From Pseudorhodoferax sp. Leaf274 (GTDB lineage: Bacteria; Pseudomonadota; Gammaproteobacteria; Burkholderiales; Burkholderiaceae_C): DNA of 64,000 nucleotides. Location: positions 1-64,000 of the forward strand of contig NZ_LMNA01000005.1 of the NCBI RefSeq assembly GCF_001422445.1. The letters run 5' to 3'. How positions within the stretch are numbered: position 1 is the first letter of the stretch; each line of letters opens with the position of its first letter. Position numbers and translations under genes: made by a program. Positions 36,468-45,002 of the stretch are shown here, piece by piece. The notes below the pieces were generated by a model, which was not told the DNA's origin, searched no databases, and worked only from the letters and a program-made list of their open reading frames with translations.

Positions 36468-37796
36468 TCAGGCGGCCTGCCCCACACCCAGCACGCCGAG
36501 CGCCATGCGCGCTGCCGCCTCGCCGGTGTCCACGCACGCCTGGGTGCCGCCACCGCCGTAGTCCTTGACCGCGTCGCCCACGTTCCAGAGGTTGGCCAGC
36601 GGCGTTTCCTGCGGCATGTCGTAGCCGGCGCAGGAGCGCTGGGCGGGCCATTCGTCGCGCATCACGCGGATGGAGAGGATCCTGGCACCGGCGAAGCCAG
36701 GGAACTCGTTGCGCAGGTCCTGCAGGCCCAGTTCGGTTTCGGCCTTCTCGTCGAAGTCGCCCAACGCGGGCTTGGGCACCACGTAGGCCACGTAGAGATG
36801 CCAGCCCGGGGGCGCCATTTCAGGGCACATGGCGCTGAGCTCGCCCAGGTTGCACAGGCGTTCGGTGTTGGCAAAGGTGATGAGACCGGGTTGGTCGATC
36901 AGGCGCTGCCGGGTGGCGAAGTTGACCACGATGTTGGCCGCCGGGCGCAGCACACGCCGGGCCTTGGCCACGTAGGCCTCGCCCATGGCTTGCTCGCCGA
37001 CCAGCCGGATCGTGGCGCTGGGCCCGACGTTGCTGATGACCACGCGGGCACCGACGCGCTGCGTCACGCCATCGCGCACCACGTCCACGCCGGTGGCGCG
37101 GCCATCGGCCACGTGGATCTTGCGCACCGGTGCGTCGAGCCAGATCTCGCCGCCCTTGGCGCGGATGCCGGCGCCCAGGTCGTTCCACAGCCCGATCGTG
37201 CCGCGCGGGCAAAAGCCGAAGCGCTTGAAGGCGCCCTTGAACGCGAAGTAGGTAAGGAAGGCGCGCGCCGGCAACTCATTGGCGTTGGCGGCCCAGATGG
37301 CGGCGCAGAAGTTGCGGAACAACCGGTGCACGGTCTCGTTCTTGGTGAACTTTTTGAGCCAGTCCTCGGTGGACAGCGTTTCTTCCGGCAACTCGGCGTT
37401 GCCTTTGCGCACGTCGCCGAAGCTGGCGCCGATCTTGGCGGCGGCCTTGGTCAGGCCGCCGAGGATCAGGCTCCAGCCACCGCCCTTGCTGGGGTCGATG
37501 ATCTTGCCGTCGATGCGGAACACGGTGGCCGGCTGGGGTTCGCGCACATCCAGCGGCACGCCCAGCAGGTCGAACGTCTGCTCGAAGCTGCTGCCGCGCT
37601 CGATGGCGATGGCGCCACGGTTGACGATGAAGCCGTCGATCTCTTCGCTGGACGCGCGCCCGCCCAGGCGGTCCTGCGATTCCACCAGCAACACCTTGCG
37701 GCCGGCCGCCACCAAGTGGGCTGCGGCGCTCATGCCGCCTGCACCGGCGCCGATCACGATGGCGTCGTAGTGGGCTGTCTGCTGGGCTGGGGTCAT
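36468..37796 (-). CDS. FAD-dependent oxidoreductase, phytoene desaturase-like
   Basis: A 442-residue flavoprotein of the CrtI / carotenoid isomerase-like amine-oxidase superfamily. The dinucleotide-binding start is AIVIGAGAGGMSAAAHLVAAGRKVLLVESQDRLGGRA, the middle holds PRGTIGLWNDLGAGIRAKGGEIW, and the C terminus WNVGDAVKDYGGGGTQACVDTGEAAA closes the FAD site. Related enzymes introduce double bonds into isoprenoid or ring systems. It lies 104 bases after the SCP-x-type thiolase on the same strand and is probably the last gene of the Rieske operon. A dehydrogenation or aromatisation role is possible but unproven. Confidence 0.8.
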   Translation of the reverse strand: MTPAQQTAHYDAIVIGAGAGGMSAAAHLVAAGRKVLLVESQDRLGGRASSEEIDGFIVNRGAIAIERGSSFEQTFDLLGVPLDVREPQPATVFRIDGKIIDPSKGGGWSLILGGLTKAAAKIGASFGDVRKGNAELPEETLSTEDWLKKFTKNETVHRLFRNFCAAIWAANANELPARAFLTYFAFKGAFKRFGFCPRGTIGLWNDLGAGIRAKGGEIWLDAPVRKIHVADGRATGVDVVRDGVTQRVGARVVISNVGPSATIRLVGEQAMGEAYVAKARRVLRPAANIVVNFATRQRLIDQPGLITFANTERLCNLGELSAMCPEMAPPGWHLYVAYVVPKPALGDFDEKAETELGLQDLRNEFPGFAGARILSIRVMRDEWPAQRSCAGYDMPQETPLANLWNVGDAVKDYGGGGTQACVDTGEAAARMALGVLGVGQAA

Positions 37797-37900
37797 GTCT
37801 TCTCCTGTGTAGGAATGTGTCGAGAGGGTCGGAGCCAAAGGAGCCCGGCCGCCACGCGCGGCGTGGGCCGTTCCAGCAGCACCACGGAATCGGCCAGGGC

Positions 37901-39103
37901 TCAAGCCCCTTCCTGGCCGACGATGGAGATCGAACAGATGTTCTGCGACGGTTGCCCGCCCAGGTTGTGCACCAGACCGGTCTTGGGGCTGGCCAGCTGG
38001 CGCGGCCCAGCGCGGCCCTGCAGCTGCAGGTAGATCTCGTAGAGCATGCGGATGCCGCTGGCCCCCACAGGATGGCCGAAGCACTTGAGGCCGCCATCGA
38101 TCTGGCAGGGCACGCGGCCTGCCGCGTCGAAGTCGCCATCCAGCACGTCGTGGACCGCCCGGCCCTCATCCGACAGGCCCAGGTCTTCCATGGTCACGAG
38201 CTCGGTGATCGAAAAGCAGTCGTGCACCGCGGTCATGCTGATGCCCTCGCGCGGCCTGGCGATGCCGGCCTCCGCGTAGGCACGCCGGGCGGCAATGCGC
38301 GTGGTGTGGAAGTAGCTGCCGTCCCAGCCGTTGGACTGCATCTCCCAACCGTTGGAGACCGCGACCTGCAGCGCTTTGAAGGTCACCAGGTCCTTCTTGC
38401 CCAGCGCCCGCGCGATCTCGGGCGTGGTGACAATCGCGGCGGCGGCGCCATCCGACACGCCGCAGCAGTCGAACAGGCCCAGCGGTGCGGCGATCGTCGG
38501 CGCCTTCATGCACTGCTCCTCGGTGATCGCCTTCTGCAGATGGGCCTTGGGGTTCTTCGCACCGTTGGCATGGCTCTTGATCGAGACGTGCGAGATGGCG
38601 CGCTTGAGCAGGGCCGCGTCGATGCCGTGCTTGGCGCGGTAGGCGCTGGCCAGCTGCGCGAAGTTGGCGGGCGCCACGGCATTGGGGTACCACTGCGGAA
38701 TGTAGGTGCCGACAGTGGCCACGGGCAGGCCGCCGTAGCCGGTGTCCTTGAGCTTCTCCACGCCCAGGGCAATGGCGATGTCGCAGGCGCCTGCGGCCAC
38801 GGCGTAGACGGCGCCGCGGATGGCCTCGGAGCCGCCCGCGCAGAAGTTCTCCACGCGCGTCACGCCGATGTTGGGCAGGCGCAGCGCGATGCCCATGGGC
38901 GTGCCGCCGCGCCCGGTCCCCACGTCGTCGATGTGGGTGGAGAACCAGGCCGCGCCGAGTTGGTCGGGCGCGATGCCGGCGTCGGCCATGGCCTCGTTGT
39001 AGGCCTCCAGCATGAGGTCCTCGGGACTGGCGTCCCAGCGTTCGCCGAACTTGCTGCAACCCATCCCGAGGATGGCGACCTTGTCCTTGATGCCTTGTGC
39101 CAT
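37901..39103 (-). CDS. SCP-x-type thiolase
   Basis: A 400-residue thiolase-superfamily protein of the sterol carrier protein x group. It keeps the nucleophilic Cys88 (VENFCAGGSEAIRGA) and the His of KCFGHPVGASGIRM, while the last motif reads HNLGGQPSQN instead of the CxG of classical thiolases, as usual for SCP-x. Such proteins cleave branched 3-ketoacyl-CoA or, with a DUF35 partner, catalyse retro-aldol steps on side chains. It follows the HMG-CoA-synthase-like/OB-fold gene by 9 bases, recalling archaeal thiolase-HMGS-DUF35 complexes. Substrate unknown. Confidence 0.88.
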   Translation of the reverse strand: MAQGIKDKVAILGMGCSKFGERWDASPEDLMLEAYNEAMADAGIAPDQLGAAWFSTHIDDVGTGRGGTPMGIALRLPNIGVTRVENFCAGGSEAIRGAVYAVAAGACDIAIALGVEKLKDTGYGGLPVATVGTYIPQWYPNAVAPANFAQLASAYRAKHGIDAALLKRAISHVSIKSHANGAKNPKAHLQKAITEEQCMKAPTIAAPLGLFDCCGVSDGAAAAIVTTPEIARALGKKDLVTFKALQVAVSNGWEMQSNGWDGSYFHTTRIAARRAYAEAGIARPREGISMTAVHDCFSITELVTMEDLGLSDEGRAVHDVLDGDFDAAGRVPCQIDGGLKCFGHPVGASGIRMLYEIYLQLQGRAGPRQLASPKTGLVHNLGGQPSQNICSISIVGQEGA

Positions 39104-39112
39104 GTTCCGTCC

Positions 39113-40573
39113 TCAGCCTTGCGCGCCACGCACCGGCGTGGCTTTCCAGAAGTACCGCGTGAAGCCGCGGCGCTCGTCGACGTCCTTGATGCGGAACACC
39201 ATCTCCATGGCGCTGCCCGCATCGACCTCGCCCACGTCCAGGTCGGTGAAGTCCATCAGGATGCGGCCGCCGCCCTCGAAGTCGATCTGGCCATAGTGGT
39301 GCGGCGGCGCGGGGTGCCAGGACAGGTATTCGGCCGACCAGCTCAGGATGCGCGCGGGCCGGTCGGCCAGCGGATGGGGCTTCTGCGTGTCCTGCAGCGG
39401 CTGGGCGTCGTAGCTCAGGCGCGAGGGCGGGAAGTGCACGCTGCCCGTCACCTCGCAGCGCCCTGCCACCAGGGCCTGCAGCGCCTGGTGGTGGCGCCAG
39501 GCGGTGGACAGCGCGGTCTTCTTGTCCTGCTCGCCGCGCATGCCGCGCTCCAGCGCCAGCTGGCCCTTGAACGACAGGAAGCGCGTGTACTGGCGGTCCT
39601 CGACGCCGCGCGCGATCCAGGCGCTGACACCGCGCGCAGGCTGAAACGTGCGGACGGCGTCGGTGGCGCGGAACACCAGGGCCTGGGCGCCGCTGCCGAA
39701 CTGCGCCAGCACGATGCACTGGCCCGGTTGCACGCCCTCCAGGACCTGGGCCAGCAGCAGCAGGCCGTGCGGCACGCCGGTCTCGCCCACGGTGTCGGTC
39801 AGGGCATCCACCACGGCCTCAGGGCGCATGCCGCAGGCCTTGGCCAGTTGCTGGTCCATCCTGGCGAAGCTGCTCGGGAAGATGAAGTGGTCGACCTGGG
39901 CCGGCTGCACGCCGGCATTCGCCAGCGCCGCCTTGACCGCGCGCGGCACCAGCTTGGCGATGCCTTCGTCGCGCACCCACCGTTCTTCCCAGTGGTAGTC
40001 GACGTCTTCGCCGGTGGCACGGAAGCGGTCGACGAAGTCGGCGGTCACGGTGCCGGCGCCGAGGTACTCGGCCAGCACGTTCTCGCGGCCCACCACCAAG
40101 GCCGCGGCCGCGTCGCCGTAGTCCAGCTCCTGTGCGCTGCCGGCGCGCGTGCGGCGGTTGTCTGCCGCCAGCACCAGCGTGTCGCCACCGCCGGCCTGCA
40201 CGCGGGCCACGGCCTGGGTCAGGGCCGACAGGCCGGCGCGCTGCGTGCCGCCCAGGTCGACGGCGTCGATGTCCTCCGCCAGTGCCAGCGCACCGGCCGC
40301 GATGCCGGCGTTCAGGCGTTCTGCGAATGGCAGGGTGTCCGAGGCGAACAGCAGGCCGCGCACGGCCCTGCGGTTGCGCGCCTCGGCAGGACCGAGGCAG
40401 TCGCGGGCGGCGGCCACGGCCATGGTGATGCTGTCCTCGTCCCAATTGGCGAAGGCCCGCGTGCCCTTGCGCCCGGCGAACTGCGGCGCGTACCAGGCGT
40501 TGGCCTGCGCAGCCGCCTGGCGCGACAGGCGCAGCCGCGGCACGTAGCCGCCGTAGGCGGTGATTCCGATCAT
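39113..40573 (-). CDS. HMG-CoA synthase-like protein fused to OB-fold (DUF35-like)
   Basis: A 486-residue fusion. Residues 1 to ~340 follow the HMG-CoA synthase / thiolase fold (MIGITAYGGYVPRLRLSR, GLLFASDTLPFAER, HFIFPSSFARMDQQLAKACG, LAQFGSGAQALVF). Residues ~360-486 form a DUF35-type OB-fold ending in GGRILMDFTDLD...GSAMEMVFRIKDVDERRGFTRYFWKATP. At the position of the synthase nucleophile (ACYGGT) it has VDLGGT, so Asp106 replaces Cys. The OB part also lacks the zinc-ribbon cysteines. I infer a non-condensing scaffold or altered-chemistry partner of the adjacent thiolase. Its ATG overlaps the esterase stop. Confidence 0.8.
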   Translation of the reverse strand: MIGITAYGGYVPRLRLSRQAAAQANAWYAPQFAGRKGTRAFANWDEDSITMAVAAARDCLGPAEARNRRAVRGLLFASDTLPFAERLNAGIAAGALALAEDIDAVDLGGTQRAGLSALTQAVARVQAGGGDTLVLAADNRRTRAGSAQELDYGDAAAALVVGRENVLAEYLGAGTVTADFVDRFRATGEDVDYHWEERWVRDEGIAKLVPRAVKAALANAGVQPAQVDHFIFPSSFARMDQQLAKACGMRPEAVVDALTDTVGETGVPHGLLLLAQVLEGVQPGQCIVLAQFGSGAQALVFRATDAVRTFQPARGVSAWIARGVEDRQYTRFLSFKGQLALERGMRGEQDKKTALSTAWRHHQALQALVAGRCEVTGSVHFPPSRLSYDAQPLQDTQKPHPLADRPARILSWSAEYLSWHPAPPHHYGQIDFEGGGRILMDFTDLDVGEVDAGSAMEMVFRIKDVDERRGFTRYFWKATPVRGAQG

Positions 40574-41508
40574 GGTCGACTTTCTCCTGGGTGATGGCGC
40601 TGCAGCTGCGACGCGAGGAAGCGGCCGCCCTGGCCGAGCGCATCGCGCGCCTGCGGCAGCGCGTGCAGAAATTGCTGGAACACATGGACCATGCCGGGCC
40701 AGACCTGCGCGGTGGCCTGGCCACCGGCGGCGTTGACGCGCTGGGCGAAGCGCTCCGTGTCGCTCAGCACCGTCTCGCGGTCGCCGACCTGCAGCAGCAA
40801 GGGCGGCAGGGCACGCAGTTGCGCCGGGTCGGCGTACAGCGGGGAGGCCAGTGGATCGTCCGCCTGGCCGGTGCTGCCCAGGTAGTTGCGGGCCATGGCC
40901 TGGACCATCGGGCGCTGGTGGATCGGGTCGGCCGCCGACCGCGAGACATAGCTCTCCCCGGTGGCCGCCAGATCGGTCCAGGCGGACATCGTGAATGCGG
41001 CCGCGGGCAAGGGCCGTTGCTGCGCCTGCAAGGCCAGCAGCGTGCTCAGTGCCAGGCCACCACCGGCAGAGTCGCCGGCCAAGGCCAGGTCCTGCGCCGC
41101 GAAGCCCTGCGCCCGCAGCGCCTGCAGCACCGCCAGCGCATCGTCCAGCGCGGCCGGGTAACGGTGCTCAGGCGCCAGGCGGTAGTCCACGCCCAGCACG
41201 CGCACCCCCGCAGCCGCCGACAGCGCAAGCATCAGCTCACGGTGCGACTGCAGCGAGCCGACCTGGAAGCCGCCACCGTGGAAGTACACGATGGCCTGGT
41301 CGTGCGCCACGCCAGGCGCTGTGATCCAGGCGCAGGGCACGCCGCCGAGCTGCAATGGCGCGAACGTGCCCTCGCCCGCTGCGCCGAACAACTGGTCCCA
41401 ATCGGCACGCATCTGCGCCACCGGGGTATCGCGCCGCCAGCGGCCGTACACCGCTTTGACGCGCGCGATGACGGCCTCGACGGCCGGCGTGTCGACCGGC
41501 TGTGTCAT
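40570..41508 (-). CDS. alpha/beta hydrolase, hormone-sensitive-lipase family
   Basis: A 312-residue esterase of the HSL (bacterial family IV) group, with HGGGF as the oxyanion hole, GDSAGGGLA carrying the nucleophilic Ser, the acid in GDRETVLSD and the His in GMVHVFQQF. It hydrolyses short acyl esters or lactones in the cytoplasm. Both ends overlap neighbours by ATGA (SDR upstream, HMGS-like downstream), so it is an integral operon member. A role in opening a lactone or an ester made by the upstream oxygenation steps is plausible, not shown. Confidence 0.88.
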   Translation of the reverse strand: MTQPVDTPAVEAVIARVKAVYGRWRRDTPVAQMRADWDQLFGAAGEGTFAPLQLGGVPCAWITAPGVAHDQAIVYFHGGGFQVGSLQSHRELMLALSAAAGVRVLGVDYRLAPEHRYPAALDDALAVLQALRAQGFAAQDLALAGDSAGGGLALSTLLALQAQQRPLPAAAFTMSAWTDLAATGESYVSRSAADPIHQRPMVQAMARNYLGSTGQADDPLASPLYADPAQLRALPPLLLQVGDRETVLSDTERFAQRVNAAGGQATAQVWPGMVHVFQQFLHALPQARDALGQGGRFLASQLQRHHPGESRP

Positions 41509-42245
41509 GCGCCGCACCCCATGCCGCCGGAGACGCCCAGCACTTCGCCCGTCACATAGGCCGCGCCGTCCGAAGCCAGGAAGGCCACGGCGGCGGCCAC
41601 CTCCTCGCCCGTGCCGAGCCGGCCCGTCAGCGTGGCATCGGTCATGGCACCGAGCAGCCGCTCCCCGCCCGCATGCACGGCCTGGCGCAGCAACGGCGTG
41701 TCGATCGGGCCCGGCGCCACGACATTGGCCGTGATGCCCTTGCGGCCGTTCTCCCGCGCGATCGAGCGGGTGAAGGCCATCACCCCGCCCTTGGCCGCTG
41801 CGTACACGGAGCCGCCGCGCGAGCCGAGCCGGCCCGCCTCCGATGCCACGTTCACGATGCGCCCGTAGCCCTGCGCCTGCATGGCGGGCAGCACGGCATG
41901 CGTGGTGTTCAGCACCGCTTCGAGGTTCACCGCCAGCAGCCGGCGCCAGTCCGCCGGCCCGGTCTTGGTGAAGAAGGCATGCTGGTCCACACCGGCACAG
42001 TTCACGAGCACGTCGAACGGGCCGAGCCGCGCCACCTCGGCCTGCACACGCGCGAAGTCGCAGACGTCCAGCACCACGGCGGTGGCGCCACAGGACTCCG
42101 CCACGCGCTGCGCCGCTTCGGCCTGCAGGTCGGCACAGACCACGTCCAGTCCATCGGCCGACAGGCGTCGCACGATGGCAGCGCCGATGCCGCTGGCGCC
42201 ACCGGTCACCAGTGCGCGCCGGCGCACGTTGGAAGCCGCCGCCAT
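41505..42245 (-). CDS. SDR-family oxidoreductase
   Basis: A 246-residue classical short-chain dehydrogenase: GGASGIGAA cofactor loop, VNCAGVDQ, catalytic Ser in VNVASEAGR, YAAAKGGVMAF with the Tyr/Lys pair, and C-terminal GVSGGMGCG. Directly after the Rieske and crotonase genes, it could oxidise a cis-dihydrodiol or a 3-hydroxyacyl-CoA; both reactions are known for this family. The start adjoins the crotonase stop without a gap and the end overlaps the esterase by four bases. Confidence 0.88.
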   Translation of the reverse strand: MAAASNVRRRALVTGGASGIGAAIVRRLSADGLDVVCADLQAEAAQRVAESCGATAVVLDVCDFARVQAEVARLGPFDVLVNCAGVDQHAFFTKTGPADWRRLLAVNLEAVLNTTHAVLPAMQAQGYGRIVNVASEAGRLGSRGGSVYAAAKGGVMAFTRSIARENGRKGITANVVAPGPIDTPLLRQAVHAGGERLLGAMTDATLTGRLGTGEEVAAAVAFLASDGAAYVTGEVLGVSGGMGCGA

Positions 42246-43076
42246 TCAATGCCCCTTGAAGACCGGCGCGCGTTTCTCGATGACGGCCGCCAGGCCTTCC
42301 AGCGCGTCGTCCATACCGCACAGCATGGCCTGCGCGTGGTTCTCTTCCGGCATGGCCGACTCGACCGTCTGCCCAATGCCGTTCCAGAGCAGGCGCTTGG
42401 TGTTCGCCAGGGCCTTGGGCGCGCCGGCCGCAAGCTGGCGTGCCAGCGCCCAGGCCTCGGCCTGCAGTTGCCCGTCGGCGACGACGCGCGTGATGAGGCC
42501 GATCTCCTTCGCCTCGCGGGCCGTCAACACCGGGTTGAGCATCAGGATTTCGGTCGCGCGCCGCAGGCCCACGAGTTGCGTCAGCGTGACCGACACACCG
42601 GCGTCCGGCACCATCGCCACGCGGGTCGCGCCGGCCAGGAAGCGCGCCGATTCCGCCGCCACCACGAAGTCGGACGCGCACACCAGGCCCATGCCGCCAC
42701 CGCCGGCCGCATAGCCCTGCACCACGGTGACGACCGGCGGGTTCAGCCGCATCAATGCGCCGGTGGCGAGTTGCAGCAGCGCGGTCGCCACGCGGATGTA
42801 GTCCGGCAAGCCCTTGCCCTGGGCCAGGAACGTGTGCACGTCGCCACCGGCGCAGAAGTTCTTGCCCTCGCCGCTCAGCAGCAGCGCGCGCACCCGGCCG
42901 TCGCCGTGCACGCGGAGCACGGCCGCGTGCAGGGCGCGCAGCATCTCCACGTTCAGCCCGTTGGCCGAGCCGGGTTGGTTCAGATGCAGGTGGGCCACGC
43001 CATCGGCGTGCAACGCCAGCCGCACGAAACCGTCGTCCACCAGCGTGTCGGCCGGCGATGCGAGGGATGTGTCCAT
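42246..43076 (-). CDS. enoyl-CoA hydratase/isomerase (crotonase 3)
   Basis: A 276-residue crotonase-fold protein with GKNFCAGGDVHTFLAQG and VVQGYAAGGGGMGLVCASDFVVAA as oxyanion segments; the region of the second catalytic Glu reads TRVAMVPDAGVSVTL with Asp-type substitution, more usual in isomerases of the 2-(1,2-epoxyphenyl)acetyl-CoA group. Its position right after the Rieske beta subunit (23 bases) suggests it acts on a ring-oxygenated CoA thioester or its cleavage product. Substrate is inferred from context. Confidence 0.86.
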   Translation of the reverse strand: MDTSLASPADTLVDDGFVRLALHADGVAHLHLNQPGSANGLNVEMLRALHAAVLRVHGDGRVRALLLSGEGKNFCAGGDVHTFLAQGKGLPDYIRVATALLQLATGALMRLNPPVVTVVQGYAAGGGGMGLVCASDFVVAAESARFLAGATRVAMVPDAGVSVTLTQLVGLRRATEILMLNPVLTAREAKEIGLITRVVADGQLQAEAWALARQLAAGAPKALANTKRLLWNGIGQTVESAMPEENHAQAMLCGMDDALEGLAAVIEKRAPVFKGH

Positions 43077-43099
43077 GTGTCGTTCTCCAGTGGGGTGTC

Positions 43100-43591
43100 T
43101 CAGACGAGGAAGGCCATCGAATACAGCGCGTCGGCGTTGTTGACGATGCTGACCTTCTTGCGGGCCATCAGGAAGCTGTCGCCGTTGCGGCGCAGCCGGT
43201 AGTCCAGGCGGGCGGCCCACAGCACGTCGCCGCGGGTCTGGTTCTCGAAGATCAGCACGTTGCAGCCGACGTTGAGTTCCGCGCCCTCGTCCTGCAGCAC
43301 CTCGACGTTGGAGACCAGGCGGCGCAGGCGCGACTGCGGCGTCTGCGCAAAGCGCTTGCCGGTGTGGAACTGGCGGATGCGCAACGCGATGCGCGAGCGG
43401 TTGTCGTAGATGATGGACATCACCAGCTCGGGGTCGCCGTCGTTGCCGTTGGCGGGCACCCAGTAGACGCCGTCGTCGGCCCACAGGGCTTCCCAGGCGT
43501 CGTACTGGTGCTCGTCCTGCAGCCGTGCTTCGCGGTAGATGAACTGCGTCACGTCTTCCAGCGTGGCGCGTTGCTCCGGCGTCATCGGCAT
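43100..43591 (-). CDS. ring-hydroxylating dioxygenase beta subunit
   Basis: A 163-residue small subunit of the NTF2-like fold: VTQFIYREARLQDEHQYDAWEALWADDGVYWVP, then SRIALRIRQFHTGKRFAQTPQSRLRRLVSNVEV and the closing DYRLRRNGDSFLMARKKVSIVNNADALYS. It forms the alpha3beta3 core with the large subunit and is structural. Its ATG shares one base with the large-subunit stop (TGATG), so the two are coupled. Length is typical of the family. Confidence 0.92.
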   Translation of the reverse strand: MPMTPEQRATLEDVTQFIYREARLQDEHQYDAWEALWADDGVYWVPANGNDGDPELVMSIIYDNRSRIALRIRQFHTGKRFAQTPQSRLRRLVSNVEVLQDEGAELNVGCNVLIFENQTRGDVLWAARLDYRLRRNGDSFLMARKKVSIVNNADALYSMAFLV

Positions 43592-44880
43592 CACGCGGCC
43601 TCCATGGTCTGGCGGTAGTGGCGCCAGATGCCGCGCGTGGGCACCTCGTCGGTGTTGTCGCCGATCAGGAAACCGTTCTCGTCGCGCCGCTCGCGGTGCT
43701 TGCCGCGGCCCAGGAACAGCCATTCCGGGTTGCGCATCTGCACGCCCATCTGGGTGCGCTCGTACATCTCGGCGTCGTCGGCCAGCAGGAACCCGGCCGG
43801 GCCGACCGAGCCCATGGTCTGCTGGCGCATGCGGCGGTTCAGGTCCGGGGCGCCCTTGAACTGCAGGGCCGTCACATGCTGCACGCTCTCGTTCACCGAC
43901 AGCGGCTGGATCACGAAGATCTGGATCTCCGCGATGAACAGGTTCGGGTAGATCATGACGTGCGGCGTCCCGTCGACCATGATCCTGCGGGCCTTCTCCT
44001 CGCCGTAGGCCGCGCGCATCTTGGCGGCGTAGTCGGGCAGCCGGTCCTCGGTGGTGCCGAACCAGGACATCGGCACATCGCGCTTGCGGAACTCGGGCCG
44101 CAGGTCGTTCTCGGTGTGGCCGTTGCCAAGGTCGCGCGACACGGCGGTGGACTCGGCGCTGTACAGCGTGCCGATGCCGCTTTGCGCCACCTCGAAGATG
44201 GAGGCGTGCACGAAGGACGGGTGGTAACCGTCGGTCTCGTTCTCGACCAGGAACTTCCAGTTGGCCTTGACCTTGTGCTTGAGGAAGCCTGCGGTGATCT
44301 CGATCTCGCCCTCGGGCGAGGTTTCGCACAGCGCGTCGATGGACTGCATCGCGGCGCCCAGGTGCTCCTGCAGGCCAGGCCCTTCGGCCGCCATGGAGCC
44401 GAACACGAAGCCGCGGTAGCTGGCCACGCGCGCAACCTTGCCCATGCCGAGCTGGCTGCGGTCGACACCGTCATAGCCCGATGGGAAGGGCCAACCCTTG
44501 AGCGCGCCATCGTTGCCGAAGGTCCAGCCGTGGTAAGGGCAGGTGAAAGAGCGCGCGTTGCCATGGTCCTTCATGCACACGCGGTTGCCGCGGTGCGGGC
44601 AGCGGTTGTGCAGCAGATGGATCTGGCCGGTGCGGTCGCGCGTCATGATCACCGGCTCGGGGCCGATGGACTTCATGACGAAGTCGTTGGCTTGGGGCAC
44701 CTCGCTCTCGTGGCCCACATAAACCCAGGTCTTGAACCAGATCTTCTCCAGTTCGGCCTGGTAGATGGCGGGGTCGGTGTAGAGCGAGCCATGCACCTGC
44801 TGCTCGCGGACGAGCGCGTCCCAGCGTGGCTGTGCGACCGGTGCGCTGGCAATCGGAATCAGGGGGTGGCAGTTGTCCAC
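43591..44880 (-). CDS. ring-hydroxylating dioxygenase alpha subunit (Rieske)
   Basis: A 429-residue Rieske oxygenase large subunit. The [2Fe-2S] ligands are Cys94 and His96 (CPHRG) and Cys114 and His117 (CPYHGW). The mononuclear iron site is ENETDGYHPSFVH with bridging Asp217 and His220/His225. It inserts oxygen into a ring or C-H bond using electrons from ferredoxin and reductase. The start resembles benzoate/salicylate-type enzymes (TDPAIYQAELEKIWFKTWVYVGHESEVP), but the substrate cannot be named. It is the first gene of an eight-gene operon driven by a promoter that carries a motif-A operator. Confidence 0.93.
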   Translation of the reverse strand: MDNCHPLIPIASAPVAQPRWDALVREQQVHGSLYTDPAIYQAELEKIWFKTWVYVGHESEVPQANDFVMKSIGPEPVIMTRDRTGQIHLLHNRCPHRGNRVCMKDHGNARSFTCPYHGWTFGNDGALKGWPFPSGYDGVDRSQLGMGKVARVASYRGFVFGSMAAEGPGLQEHLGAAMQSIDALCETSPEGEIEITAGFLKHKVKANWKFLVENETDGYHPSFVHASIFEVAQSGIGTLYSAESTAVSRDLGNGHTENDLRPEFRKRDVPMSWFGTTEDRLPDYAAKMRAAYGEEKARRIMVDGTPHVMIYPNLFIAEIQIFVIQPLSVNESVQHVTALQFKGAPDLNRRMRQQTMGSVGPAGFLLADDAEMYERTQMGVQMRNPEWLFLGRGKHRERRDENGFLIGDNTDEVPTRGIWRHYRQTMEAA

Positions 44881-44934
44881 GTCAGGGTTCCTCCGTACGG
44901 GATGGATGTGTTGTTCGGCGGCCGAGTTGGCGCG

Positions 44935-44964
44935 ATAATAGTCCGACGAGACGGTCTATGTCAA
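44935..44964 (-). promoter_or_regulatory. sigma70-type promoter of the Rieske operon
   Basis: On the minus strand TTGACA (44959-44964) and TATTAT (44935-44940) are separated by 18 bases, a consensus -35 with a good -10. The motif-A dyad occupies exactly the spacer, a classic repressor placement. On the plus strand TTGTTC (44911-44916) and GATAAT (44934-44939), 17 bases apart, could drive the divergent ferredoxin gene. Confidence 0.75.
44940..44957. promoter_or_regulatory. motif A operator in the Rieske/ferredoxin region
   Basis: AGTCCGACGAGACGGTCT, with TA outside each end completing a 20-bp imperfect dyad. It lies between -35 and -10 of the Rieske promoter and just downstream of the plus-strand -10-like GATAAT. 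One bound repressor would shut off both the oxygenase operon and the ferredoxin. Confidence 0.72.
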
Positions 44965-45002
44965 ACCGCCGTCGCGGAGTTTTTTCGAAGGACTTTCATC
45001 CC

